Shown: positions 17,598-25,369, counted from the first letter of the stretch. The stretch: 64,000 nucleotides of DNA from Anoxynatronum sibiricum (GCF_039414295.1 NZ_JBCITM010000002.1:124001-188000); one strand, 5' to 3'. Program-made: numbers and translations. The notes: generated by a model not told the origin, from the letters alone.

Positions 17598-18579
17598 CAA
17601 TAACAACCTCCGTTAGCTTTTTTGTTGTTCCTTTTCCACCAAGATCAGGCGTCAAATCTATGCCTGCTTTCAATACCTGATAAACGGCTGTGCGAACTCT
17701 TGATGCTGCAGTTGTTTCTCCCAAATAATCCAGCATCATGGCTGCACTTAATGTCAGAGCTATGGGGTTAGCAGTTCCCTTACCGGCAATGTCTGGTGCA
17801 CTTCCATGAACGGCTTCAAAAATGGCACAATCTTTCCCAATATTTGCACTGGGAATGAGACCCAGTCCACCCACCAAACCAGCAGCCAAATCAGAAAGAA
17901 TATCTCCATAAAGGTTTTCTGTAACAATGACATCAAATTTTTCCGGATACATGACCAGCTGCATGCACATATTATCTACGATAACTTCTGAATACTCTAT
18001 ATCAGGATAGTCAGCAGCCACACTCCGGCTTGCTTCCAAAAAGAGTCCGTCTGCCATCTTCATGATATTTGCTTTATGTACGGCGCATACTTTCTGACGT
18101 TTTTTTTGTTTTGAATATTCGAATGCTGCTCGGACAATATTCTCTGAAGCTTGACGTGTGATCACTTTGATACCATGGACTTCGTCATCTGATACCCGTA
18201 CCTCTTGACCCGCATATAAATCTTCAGTATTTTCTCGGAAAATAACCAGATCAACTTCTGAATATTTTCCAATCTCCGGGTAACTGATCACTGGTCTCAT
18301 ATTAGCGTACAGTTCATATTGTTGTCTTAATAGTACATTTATGCTTTTAAAGCCGCCTCCAATGGGTGTGGTAATTGGCCCTTTCAAAACCACGCGATGT
18401 GCTTCAATAGCATCAAATACTGACCGAGGGATCAGTTCACCTGTTTTATGAAGAACTGCAGCTCCGGCTTCAACCACCAACCAGTCGATTTCAACGCCTG
18501 TTGCACCAATTATTTTGCGAGTTGCTTCAGCCACCTCAGGACCGATGCCGTCACCTGGAATTAAAACTACCTTATACAT
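17587..18579 (-). CDS. isocitrate dehydrogenase (NAD type), isocitrate/isopropylmalate family
   Basis: Oxidatively decarboxylates isocitrate to 2-oxoglutarate. The 330-residue protein has IPGDGIGPEV, LKGPITTPIGGGFKSINV, VIFRENTEDLYAG, KANIMKMADGLF, NLYGDILSDL and EAVHGSAPDIAGKGTANPIA. The short monomer and these motifs fit the NAD-dependent IDH/isopropylmalate branch; homoisocitrate or isopropylmalate dehydrogenase is possible by sequence, but direct linkage to citrate synthase favours isocitrate. AAAGGAG precedes ATG 18579. It is the first gene of the pair and has a consensus promoter 120 bases upstream. Confidence 0.9.
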   Translation of the reverse strand: MYKVVLIPGDGIGPEVAEATRKIIGATGVEIDWLVVEAGAAVLHKTGELIPRSVFDAIEAHRVVLKGPITTPIGGGFKSINVLLRQQYELYANMRPVISYPEIGKYSEVDLVIFRENTEDLYAGQEVRVSDDEVHGIKVITRQASENIVRAAFEYSKQKKRQKVCAVHKANIMKMADGLFLEASRSVAADYPDIEYSEVIVDNMCMQLVMYPEKFDVIVTENLYGDILSDLAAGLVGGLGLIPSANIGKDCAIFEAVHGSAPDIAGKGTANPIALTLSAAMMLDYLGETTAASRVRTAVYQVLKAGIDLTPDLGGKGTTKKLTEVVIDAL

Positions 18580-18682
18580 GGTATTCTCCTTTCGCTGCTC
18601 CTCATTTTTTGCCAACTATAATTTTACTGATAGCCATTCATCTGTTTAAATGAAATTTGACGCTCGTTAGCATTCTTTTTTC

Positions 18683-18747
18683 GGATATTTTAATCAAATT
18701 ATATGCAAGTTCACTGTCTTTGTCAATCATTTAATTGGATATTTTAA
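18683..18747 (-). repeat. direct repeats flanking the icd promoter (candidate operators)
   Basis: TTAAAATATCC (minus-strand reading) occurs at 18737-18747, 10 bases upstream of the -35, and again at 18683-18693, just past the -10. The identical 11-mers are 54 bases apart centre to centre. A shorter GGATATT-like copy lies nearby around 18770. The bound protein, if any, is unknown. Confidence 0.55.
18698..18726 (-). promoter_or_regulatory. consensus sigma-A promoter of the icd-citrate synthase operon
   Basis: On the minus strand a perfect TTGACA (18721-18726), 17-base spacer and perfect TATAAT (18698-18703). Such a strong promoter usually needs a repressor; see the flanking direct repeats. Confidence 0.9.
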
Positions 18748-18922
18748 ATGTATATTTGCTTTTAATGCAATATCCATGTGCTTGACTTGCATTTTATTTC
18801 GCTGTGTTTATTATCCACTTCATTTTACAATCATTTATTGAAATATAAAAACCGGCTCCACCAGGGAACCGATTATTGTTTAACGAAGGTATGCGCATGG
18901 GATCATGGTGTTTTTCCATAAT

Positions 18923-18951
18923 TTGAAATCCATGCCGATCTATGATATACT
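18923..18951 (+). promoter_or_regulatory. promoter of the fluoride-riboswitch transcript
   Basis: TTGAAA (18923-18928), 17-base spacer, TATACT (18946-18951). Transcription would start about 10-12 bases before the aptamer. Confidence 0.8.
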
Positions 18952-18970
18952 GCGTACATATGGATTTCTA

Positions 18971-19019
18971 AGGGTGATGGAGTTCACCCGAAAAGCTGCT
19001 CTGCAGATGATGACTCCTG
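18971..19019 (+). promoter_or_regulatory. fluoride riboswitch (crcB motif) aptamer
   Basis: The sequence matches the crcB motif: P1 GGGTG (18972-18976) pairs with CACCC (18985-18989); between them lies the conserved GATGGAGTT; CTGC-TCT-GCAG (18996-19006) forms the next hairpin; then TGATGACTCCT. The pseudoknot strand ACTCC (19013-19017) pairs with GGAGT (18979-18983). These elements appear in the right order and spacing. Fluoride binding would hold ACTCC in the pseudoknot and so keep it from seeding the downstream terminator. Confidence 0.92.
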
Positions 19020-19064
19020 TAAATGCCGTCAACGTAATCTCACCGGCATTTACAGGATTTTTTT
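19016..19064 (+). terminator. riboswitch-controlled terminator
   Basis: CCTGTAAATGCCG (19016-19028) pairs perfectly with CGGCATTTACAGG (19044-19056), followed by TTTTTTT. Its first bases are the last bases of the aptamer pseudoknot strand, giving mutually exclusive folds: an ON switch in which fluoride prevents termination. Confidence 0.92.
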
Positions 19065-19111
19065 GCGTCGAAATCACATTAATCTATCTCAATTAAAAGG
19101 AGTGTCGCTCA

Positions 19112-20284
19112 ATGGCATTAAGCTTCGCACTGATCACTTTACTTGGTTTACTATTTCATAAAGCGTTTCAAAAAATAAAGCTGCCTGGCCTATTGGGATT
19201 GCTGTTGTTGGGCATCATCTTAGGACCGTATGGATTCAACTTGATTGATTCGACGACCTTAGCCATTTCCGGTGATCTAAGAAAGATTGCGCTTATCATT
19301 ATTCTGCTGAGAGCAGGTCTGGGTATCAGTCGAGACAATTTAAATGAGGTCGGCTCCGAAGCTCTAAAAATGAGTGTGCTTCCCTGTATGCTGGAAGGAA
19401 CTGTGATCACATTGTTTGCCATGCACTGGCTGGCATTTCCTTTTCTGGAAGCTGGTATGCTGGGTTTCATAGTTGCAGCTGTCTCACCAGCGGTCATTGT
19501 ACCAGCTATGCTTGCACTGATGAACCAGCAGAAAAACATTAATCAACGGATTCCCACACTGATTCTGGCAGGTGCTTCTCTTGATGACGTCATTGCAATA
19601 ACGATACTTTCCTCTTTCATTAGCATATTCAGCGGCCAGTCCTTTCATCTGGCTTGGCAAATAGCCTCTGTTCCATTGTCTATCATTAACGGTTTAATCG
19701 TTGGCGGTCTTGTAGCCAAAATGCTTTTGTGGCTTTTTAATGCATATGATATCAGACACACAAAAAAAGTACTCTTGTTAGTGGGGACTGGTGTTTTAAT
19801 GACAGCTGCTGAAGATGCATTCCATGAACGAATTCCTATGGCTGCACTATTAGGTGTGATGTTCACCGGATTTCTTATTCTCGAACGAAAACCACAGGTT
19901 GCAAAAGCCCTTTCAGACAAATTATCAAAGGTGTGGATATTTGCAGAAATACTGCTCTTTGTCATGGTGGGTGCAGCCGTTAACTTTTCGCTTGCACTCG
20001 AAGCCGGTTGGTGGGGAGTGCTCATTATTGTCTGCGGATTGACCGCCCGAAGTCTGGGTGTATTCCTTTCAGTGTCTCGGGAAGGTTACTCCTTCAGAGA
20101 GATTGGGTTTTGTATTATCGCTTATCTGCCGAAAGCAACGGTGCAGGCAGCAACTGGCGCACTGCCGCTTGCAGCAGGGGCAATCCACGGAGATCAGATT
20201 CTTGCGTTGGCTGTGATGTCTATTATTATAACAGCTCCCCTTGGAGCCTTCGGAATTCAGTGGGGCAGCCAAAATCTTTTGTAA
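19112..20284 (+). CDS. cation:proton antiporter family protein under fluoride riboswitch
   Basis: A 390-residue polytopic membrane protein with about twelve hydrophobic helices, resembling the CPA (Na+/H+ exchanger) superfamily. Notable stretches are GLLLLGIILGPYG near residue 30, AAVSPAVIVPAMLAL near 130, and GASLDDVIAITILSSF near 165, where the paired acidic residues of the ion-binding helix fall. AAAGGAGTG precedes the ATG. It is the only gene behind the fluoride switch, so its job is probably tied to fluoride stress: proton-coupled fluoride or cation export. Established fluoride exporters (Fluc/CrcB, CLC-F) are not related to it. Specific ion is inference. Confidence 0.85.
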   Translation: MALSFALITLLGLLFHKAFQKIKLPGLLGLLLLGIILGPYGFNLIDSTTLAISGDLRKIALIIILLRAGLGISRDNLNEVGSEALKMSVLPCMLEGTVITLFAMHWLAFPFLEAGMLGFIVAAVSPAVIVPAMLALMNQQKNINQRIPTLILAGASLDDVIAITILSSFISIFSGQSFHLAWQIASVPLSIINGLIVGGLVAKMLLWLFNAYDIRHTKKVLLLVGTGVLMTAAEDAFHERIPMAALLGVMFTGFLILERKPQVAKALSDKLSKVWIFAEILLFVMVGAAVNFSLALEAGWWGVLIIVCGLTARSLGVFLSVSREGYSFREIGFCIIAYLPKATVQAATGALPLAAGAIHGDQILALAVMSIIITAPLGAFGIQWGSQNLL

Positions 20285-20308
20285 TTCCTCACCTATTCCA
20301 ATTATCAT

Positions 20309-21139
20309 TCAACTACCATTGGCGTGACCCATATTGCCAAGATGCATTTGATGATCCATTAAATCAGTGTATAGATATTGCGGGGCTCTAACCGGTTCTC
20401 TGCGTTTTAAAATGATATTGATACTTTCACTTGCAGCCAACAAAGCTGCCAGACCAACTCCAATGCTGCAAGTGGGTACTGGCCTGAACCCATCAACAAC
20501 TTCTTTCAGCATGTCTTTCGTCATAGCCTTTTCAGCATAGGAAGGGATTACAGGCATAACCCTTTCAGAAGTTATGGAACTGGATGTCAAGTTATCCAGA
20601 TTTTGATCAGGCTTAAGCCCATTATATTCTTCCAATGTCATTCCTTGGGGATCAAAGCTTGAGACCAATGCACCAAATCCAATAGCTCCTGCAAACATAT
20701 AATAAATGCCTTTTGATCTGGCGGCTCTCTGCAAGAAAATAGACTCTTTCCATGCACCATAATCCATTTCATCAATCACCAGATCACACCCTTCAATGAA
20801 AGATACCGCTGAAGCGACATCGGTAATACCATTCTGATCGCTACGAATACTGGCATCAGGATTTATTTCATAAAGGATTTTCTGGATGACTGCTGCTTTG
20901 TTATCATTCATTGTATGACATGTCGCTCCATACTGCCTATTTATATTGCTGGGTTCAAAACTTCCGGGATCACAAATTTTTATACAACCCACACCCAAAC
21001 GAATAAAACGTTCTGCTAGTAGTCCACCAACACCGCCAACTCCTGCGATTCCGATGGTTACTTGTTGCAAACGTTTCTGTTCGGCTTCTGTGAAGATGCC
21101 AATATTGCGGTTAAAAAATAATTGATAATCTGTCAACAT
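20309..21139 (-). CDS. ThiF/MoeB/HesA-family E1-like protein, orphan
   Basis: A 276-residue protein with the ThiF nucleotide-binding fold: VTIGIAGVGGVGGLLAERFIRLG (residues 28-50), DPGSFEPSNINRQYGA with the Asn-x-x-Arg-Gln of the adenylation site, and DLVIDEMDYGAW. It lacks the CxxC zinc motif usual in MoeB/ThiF. Such proteins adenylate a C-terminal glycine of a ubiquitin-like or other partner, yet no sulfur carrier or cysteine desulfurase lies nearby, so the partner is unknown. It could resemble TcdA (tRNA t6A dehydratase), which also lacks a carrier, but the match is not clear by eye. GGGGG precedes ATG 21139. Confidence 0.8.
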   Translation of the reverse strand: MLTDYQLFFNRNIGIFTEAEQKRLQQVTIGIAGVGGVGGLLAERFIRLGVGCIKICDPGSFEPSNINRQYGATCHTMNDNKAAVIQKILYEINPDASIRSDQNGITDVASAVSFIEGCDLVIDEMDYGAWKESIFLQRAARSKGIYYMFAGAIGFGALVSSFDPQGMTLEEYNGLKPDQNLDNLTSSSITSERVMPVIPSYAEKAMTKDMLKEVVDGFRPVPTCSIGVGLAALLAASESINIILKRREPVRAPQYLYTDLMDHQMHLGNMGHANGS

Positions 21140-21260
21140 GTACATTCGCCCCCTTAGAGTGACATTCTCTCTCAATCTGAAGTTCATGTAACAATTTCAC
21201 CTACTCATGCCGCCATCATTTCATTTTTGTTGAACGACTCATACTAGCTGTTCTCTTCGG

Positions 21261-21303
21261 CAAAAAAAAAGAAACTCCTGCCAGATAACAGTGAATTTCT
21301 TTT
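21261..21303 (-). terminator. terminator after the DivIC-like gene
   Basis: On the minus strand AAAAGAAATTC (21293-21303) pairs with GAGTTTCTTTT (21267-21277) with one T-G pair; CTG/CAG extends the stem and TTTTTTTTT follows. Confidence 0.75.
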
Positions 21304-21345
21304 ATAATTTGACAAAAATGAAGATAAATAATCAGTTGTATATTA

Positions 21346-21654
21346 TTAACGGTTCGTTTCGATCGTGGAAACACTGGCGACCTCTCCTGAGATTGTACCG
21401 GTGCGATACTCAACGGGTCGAGCCGCCCGATAAACTTCGTTGATTTGTGCCAGCAGTTCATTACGTTCCATTTCCATTTCAATTAATGTCATACGCATTT
21501 CTTCAAGTCTTAGTCGTCTATGCTGCAATTGAACTTCACGCTGGTGAAGGTGATGGAATACAATGCTGCATGGCACAAGAAATATCGTTATCATTACCAA
21601 TATACGGGCTATTTGCTGAAGGTGGCGCTGTCTACTATGTTGTCTTTTTCGCAT
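21346..21654 (-). CDS. small membrane protein with coiled coil, DivIC/FtsL-like
   Basis: A 102-residue protein with a basic N-terminus (MRKRQHSRQRHLQQ), one membrane helix (ARILVMITIFLVPCSIVF, about residues 16-33) and a long heptad-rich outer segment full of Q, R, E and L (residues 38-75). This layout is that of septum formation initiators (DivIC, FtsL), short bitopic division proteins, but no signature residues settle it and it could be another small anchored coiled-coil protein. It is transcribed away from the XRE-S24 regulator; the 230 bases between them hold operator-like repeats that might control both. Confidence 0.55.
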   Translation of the reverse strand: MRKRQHSRQRHLQQIARILVMITIFLVPCSIVFHHLHQREVQLQHRRLRLEEMRMTLIEMEMERNELLAQINEVYRAARPVEYRTGTISGEVASVSTIETNR

Positions 21655-21738
21655 GAAGGTTCCATCCTTTCCACTGGTTCAAATGAACTTATGCACGTCT
21701 ATTGATTGCGATAATACGGCTGATTTAATTCGCTGAAC

Positions 21739-21760
21739 GTGAAACATAAGTAAATTTCAC
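21739..21760. promoter_or_regulatory. upstream GTGA/TCAC inverted repeat
   Basis: GTGAAA (21739-21744) and TTTCAC (21755-21760) form an inverted repeat with a 10-base gap, sharing half-sites with the operators closer to the XRE-S24 gene and lying between the two divergent genes. Confidence 0.45.
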
Positions 21761-21789
21761 ATCTCTTATCCGATAACAACATTATATGT

Positions 21790-21832
21790 TCACGTTATGT
21801 GATTGTCAACTGTTTTGTTTCACTTTTTGTGA
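21790..21832. promoter_or_regulatory. paired TCAC-N5-GTGA operators of the XRE-S24 regulator
   Basis: TCACGTTATGTGA (21790-21802) and TCACTTTTTGTGA (21820-21832) are two copies of the same palindrome, centres exactly 30 bases apart. A degenerate third copy, TTGCAAAATGTGA, occupies 21848-21860 inside the promoter spacer. This is the layout of a cooperative CI-like autorepressor. Confidence 0.7.
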
Positions 21833-21838
21833 TATTTG

Positions 21839-21866
21839 TTGATTGTTTTGCAAAATGTGATATTCT
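21839..21866 (+). promoter_or_regulatory. promoter of the XRE-S24 regulator
   Basis: TTGATT (21839-21844), a 16-base spacer and TATTCT (21861-21866), only 18 bases before the start codon. The operator pair lies just upstream, and a third half-match lies in the spacer. Confidence 0.6.
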
Positions 21867-21884
21867 GTAATGGGAGGGATTACA

Positions 21885-22631
21885 ATGTATGTATTGGGTA
21901 AACGGCTTAAGCAGCTTCGAGAGCAGCATCGAATGAACCAGTCAGATATTCGCAAACTCTTAAACCTTTCCAGCAGTTCCACTATTTCTCAGTATGAAAG
22001 TGGCGAAAGAGTTCCCAGCATTGATAACCTGAAGCGGTTAGCAGCATTTTTCGAGGTAAGCGTTGACTATCTTATCGGACTAAACAATGACTCAGGGCCA
22101 GAAAATCACGCCGGAACCGTCCCCATAATTGGCAGCATTCGGGCAGGAACTCCGCTGCTGGCAGAGGAAAACTGGGATGACGCTTTGAGTCTGGCAGAAT
22201 ATGGAGCTGATTTCGCACTGACGGTTATTGGCGACTCGATGAGCTGGGCAGGAATCTACGAAGGTGATATAGCATTGCTAATAAGTCAGCAAATGGCCCA
22301 GAACGGAGATATTGTGGCAGCAGGCGTCGAGAATGACTATTGGGCAGCAACTCTGAAATTTTTTGTTCAAAACGGAAAAGAAACATTCTTACGGCCTGCA
22401 AATCCTCTATATCCAGATATACCGTATACTTCGGATTATCGGATCATTGGAAAATTGGTAAAAGTGATTAAACAGCCACCGTCACTTCACGATTATCAGG
22501 CAATGCTGTCACATAAATATATGTTGGATGAGAGTTGGTCGAAAGCAATTGAAAAAGCCACCCAACATAACCTGGATGGCGAAAGCGTCCTTCAAATGAT
22601 CGAGTTATTCAGACAAATTAATCGACAATAG
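21885..22631 (+). CDS. XRE-family repressor with S24 (LexA-like) self-cleavage domain
   Basis: A 248-residue regulator. Residues 5-65 are a Cro/CI helix-turn-helix (MNQSDIRKLLNLSSSSTISQYESG, abridged as residues 17-40). The C-terminal S24 domain has Ser118 in GDSMSWAGIYEGD, Lys158 in WAATLKFF, and the putative cleavage pair Ala87-Gly88 in SIRAGTP, so all parts for RecA-stimulated or protease-assisted cleavage are present. GGGAGG precedes ATG 21885. About 45 residues after the S24 domain are extra and unlike phage CI. No phage genes are near; it may be a stand-alone stress repressor that governs itself and perhaps the divergent small membrane protein. Confidence 0.88.
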   Translation: MYVLGKRLKQLREQHRMNQSDIRKLLNLSSSSTISQYESGERVPSIDNLKRLAAFFEVSVDYLIGLNNDSGPENHAGTVPIIGSIRAGTPLLAEENWDDALSLAEYGADFALTVIGDSMSWAGIYEGDIALLISQQMAQNGDIVAAGVENDYWAATLKFFVQNGKETFLRPANPLYPDIPYTSDYRIIGKLVKVIKQPPSLHDYQAMLSHKYMLDESWSKAIEKATQHNLDGESVLQMIELFRQINRQ

Positions 22632-22656
22632 CGTCAGCGCAAGTGTCGCTTCATTA

Positions 22657-23541
22657 TTACACGCTCTCAATTTCCAAACGTCCAACACCTATTTTGATAT
22701 CAAATCTTTGAGTAGGCATCTCGGGGTCGTATCCAGCTGAAAATAATTCATCTCCACGACGCACCCAATAACGATCATCCACTACTGTTTGTGTGAGTAC
22801 ATGATCGGTTCGAATGATTACATTGGCATTTCGTGGAATAAGTAACAGGATATGACTTGCACCAGTACTTATTCTTACATCAGTATCCATTTGGGGATGT
22901 CCAAAAGCCAACGTGGCTTCACCAGCTCCCATGGAGAAATCAAGAGAACGATAAGATATCTCCTTTAGATCCATGTGTGCTGTAGCAGCGCCCATTTTAA
23001 AGGTTAGATCCCAAATAATTTGACGGTTCAAAGCCAGCAGACCATCTGCCATGCGATATTTGCTGTTTTTCCACGAAACATTCTTCGTACTTAGCTCAAC
23101 GACCATTTGCTCATTTCCGTCACGTTCGATGCGTTTTTCCAACCGGCCTGGAAATCCAGTTGCCTGAAACAGTGCTTGGTCGGTGGCCACCAGTTCTAAA
23201 TTTAATACACCAGAATTCAACTCAAGAGCGACCTGATCAATATTTTTTTCAACCGGCAGAGATATTTCGCCACTTTTCTGCGCAGCATGTTTCCAAAATG
23301 GCTGTACGGAAGTTGTTAATCCTACACCAATGAGTAATGCAAAGAAAAGAGTCCACGTAAACGCCGGGACAAAGTTTGAACGGTAAAAGATAGTGTTGAT
23401 GCCAATGATGACAAGAATAAGTGGCCAAAATCGCCACAGACTCCCAAGTGTCCACCAATGGAGGTATCCCAGATTACGCAAAAGTAACAGGCTTCCCAAT
23501 CCAATGAAAATAATTCCTGGTGTAATTTTGTGGCGATTCAT
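22657..23541 (-). CDS. LiaF-like membrane protein (LiaF transmembrane / toastrack domain)
   Basis: A 294-residue protein with four short hydrophobic helices in residues 10-90 (ITPGIIFIGLGSLLLLRNLG, WPLILVIIGINTIF, TWTLFFALLIGVGL) and a soluble C-terminal half made of repeating beta-strand segments, as in LiaF-type cell-envelope stress sensors and DUF4097-like toastrack domains. It probably senses or modulates envelope stress; no LiaRS two-component pair is nearby. A GTG at 23550 overlaps the previous stop by four bases and is an alternative start; ATG 23541 has the better spaced AAGGA. It forms a pair with the PspC gene. Confidence 0.7.
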   Translation of the reverse strand: MNRHKITPGIIFIGLGSLLLLRNLGYLHWWTLGSLWRFWPLILVIIGINTIFYRSNFVPAFTWTLFFALLIGVGLTTSVQPFWKHAAQKSGEISLPVEKNIDQVALELNSGVLNLELVATDQALFQATGFPGRLEKRIERDGNEQMVVELSTKNVSWKNSKYRMADGLLALNRQIIWDLTFKMGAATAHMDLKEISYRSLDFSMGAGEATLAFGHPQMDTDVRISTGASHILLLIPRNANVIIRTDHVLTQTVVDDRYWVRRGDELFSAGYDPEMPTQRFDIKIGVGRLEIESV

Positions 23542-23546
23542 GATGC

Positions 23547-24074
23547 TCACTTCCTTTTATTGACGAGCATGACAACACCAATAAGAATCAAGATAGCCGG
23601 CCATAAGTAGCTAAAATCAATCCAATACCATCTAAAAAAGTTTCGACTGAAGAACATCACCCCGATGAGGATCAGAATGGCACCAACTGTCATATTGTTT
23701 CTTTCACGATCATTTGAATGCCGATGTTTATCCTGGGGAGTTTTTATTCCTGTGTCGGTGAACGGCTCATGCTCGTATAGCTTCTCGTGATCTTCATGTG
23801 TGTTTTCATCATCAACTTCATGAATATCTGCAGCTTCTGACTGATTGCTGGGTGACTGATATTGTTGCTGCCGGGTTTCGAAATAATCAAACGGTTCTTC
23901 AGGCATAATAATGGCAGCAATAATGTATGCTAAAATGCCGGTCCCCCCTGCAAATGTAAAGACAATCCAGATTAGCCTTACCAGCGTGGGATCAATTTCA
24001 AAATAATTGGCAATTCCGGCACACACACCCGCCAGCTTTTTATCAGTTCTTGCTCTGTAAAATCGTTTTTCCAT
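23547..24074 (-). CDS. PspC-domain envelope-stress protein
   Basis: The N-terminal 60 residues are a PspC domain: KRFYRARTDKKLAGVCAGIANYFE, then IDPTLVRLIWIVFTFAGGTGILAYIIAAIIMPEE, one or two membrane helices. A hydrophilic linker rich in H, D, E and Q follows (residues 65-125), then two more helices (MTVGAILILIGVMFF, LWPAILILIGVVMLV) that look like the LiaF transmembrane repeat. In other bacteria PspC couples membrane damage to a stress response. It is the first gene of a two-gene unit with the LiaF-like protein; GAAAGGGG precedes the ATG. Confidence 0.85.
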   Translation of the reverse strand: MEKRFYRARTDKKLAGVCAGIANYFEIDPTLVRLIWIVFTFAGGTGILAYIIAAIIMPEEPFDYFETRQQQYQSPSNQSEAADIHEVDDENTHEDHEKLYEHEPFTDTGIKTPQDKHRHSNDRERNNMTVGAILILIGVMFFSRNFFRWYWIDFSYLWPAILILIGVVMLVNKRK

Positions 24075-24145
24075 TTGGTATGGTTCCCCTTTCGTATGAT
24101 ATGCATTTAATTATAACTACGACAATCTTCATATTTTGTTTTCAA

Positions 24146-24200
24146 CACAAAAAACAAACCTTCCGTCACATGTCATACACATGTCATATGGAAGGTTTGT
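24146..24200 (-). terminator. terminator of the chemosensory operon
   Basis: On the minus strand ACAAACCTTCC (24190-24200) pairs with GGAAGGTTTGT (24154-24164), followed by TTTTTTGTG. It comes 15 bases after the stop of the receiver-phosphatase gene. The 25-base loop holds two ATGTCAT copies. Confidence 0.85.
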
Positions 24201-24214
24201 TCATACCATAATCG

Positions 24215-25369
24215 CTATTCGTGATTATGGCGCACCATATACATAATGGCAATGTCATCATCAATTTGATTTTTATCTGCTTTTCCAAATGAAGCCATCA
24301 GTTGTTCCATAAAAAGTTCAGGGTTGTTCAGTGCTCGATTATCCAATAATTTGGCGTGCTGAAACACACTCAGATAACTTTTGCTTTTTTCTGGATTCCT
24401 CGGATTTTCAAAAAGACCATCTGTGTATGTTAGAATTGCCTCTCCTGGATGCCACAGGCATTCTTGGTTGATGTATGTAGCATCATCGAAAAGCCCTATC
24501 AGGTATCCATTCACTTCAAGCATTTGCCAGTCATCTGTGTTCTTGCGAATCAAGACAGGGTATGGGTGACCAGCATTGGAATATCGTATGATATCCCCGC
24601 TAATGCATCCGACAAAAACAGAGAAGCACAGATTGGCACTGTCAGACATTAAATGATAGAATGTTAGATTGATTTCCTGTAGAACGGATGCTGGATCATC
24701 ATTCGCCTGAATAGCATGATTAAAGACCACTTTCAGCATGGATGCAACTAAAGAAGCGGCAACGCCATGGCCAGTAATATCGGCGATCATAAACCAATCT
24801 TTATCAGGAGTTTCAATGTAATCAAAGAGATCGCCACCCAGTTCATCGCAGGCCAAGTACTTTTGATATACCTTTACCCGTTGATGCTCATCTTTTGAAC
24901 GAATTAAAGAGCGTTGCAACATACTTGCAATTTTCAATTCATTTTTCATTCGAAGATTAATTTCTTTCAATTTTTTTCGTTGTTCGTAAAATTTAAGGGC
25001 ATTATTTGCTTTTAACGGAATGATGACTTTCATTTGCTCGGGTGTGATGGGTTTCGTGAAGTAATCCATGGCTCCGAGCTCAAGGGTTTTCTTAATACTC
25101 TCCATATCTGTCACTGCCGAGTTAACAATAACCGGGATATCTTGATGGCGCTGGTCTTTTTTCATCTCTGCCAACACTTCGTATCCATCTTTCCCTGGCA
25201 TCATTAAATCCAAAATCACAAGATCAATTTCCTGTTTATCAAGACTTTCCAAAGCTTGAAACCCATCCTCTGCATCTACGAAGCAAATATCAGCAATGGT
25301 GTCGCTCAATACTTTTTTCATCAATTTACGATTTACAAGCATGTCGTCCACAATCAGTATATTGTACAT
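24215..25369 (-). CDS. response regulator with PP2C-type (SpoIIE/RsbU) phosphatase output
   Basis: A 384-residue two-part protein. Residues 1-125 are a receiver with phospho-acceptor Asp54 (VILDLMMPGKDG) and the lysine of FTKPITP. A short coiled coil (residues 128-155) leads to a SpoIIE-type PP2C domain with metal ligands in GGDLFD (178-183) and DITGHG (197-202) and the late TDGLFE. Such proteins dephosphorylate a STAS anti-anti-sigma factor when their receiver is phosphorylated. A STAS protein and an RsbW-like kinase are the first two genes of this same operon, making them the likely target pair. GAGGAG is 7 bases before ATG 25369. Confidence 0.9.
   Translation of the reverse strand: MYNILIVDDMLVNRKLMKKVLSDTIADICFVDAEDGFQALESLDKQEIDLVILDLMMPGKDGYEVLAEMKKDQRHQDIPVIVNSAVTDMESIKKTLELGAMDYFTKPITPEQMKVIIPLKANNALKFYEQRKKLKEINLRMKNELKIASMLQRSLIRSKDEHQRVKVYQKYLACDELGGDLFDYIETPDKDWFMIADITGHGVAASLVASMLKVVFNHAIQANDDPASVLQEINLTFYHLMSDSANLCFSVFVGCISGDIIRYSNAGHPYPVLIRKNTDDWQMLEVNGYLIGLFDDATYINQECLWHPGEAILTYTDGLFENPRNPEKSKSYLSVFQHAKLLDNRALNNPELFMEQLMASFGKADKNQIDDDIAIMYMVRHNHE

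Noticed and set aside
18847..18885. Hairpin CCGGCTCC/GGGAACCG followed by a T-rich stretch
   Set aside because: The stem has a central mismatch and no gene upstream needs a plus-strand terminator; unlikely to be functional.
20008..20391. 127-codon plus-strand frame across the end of the antiporter gene
   Set aside because: Overlaps two clear genes in another frame; no family features.
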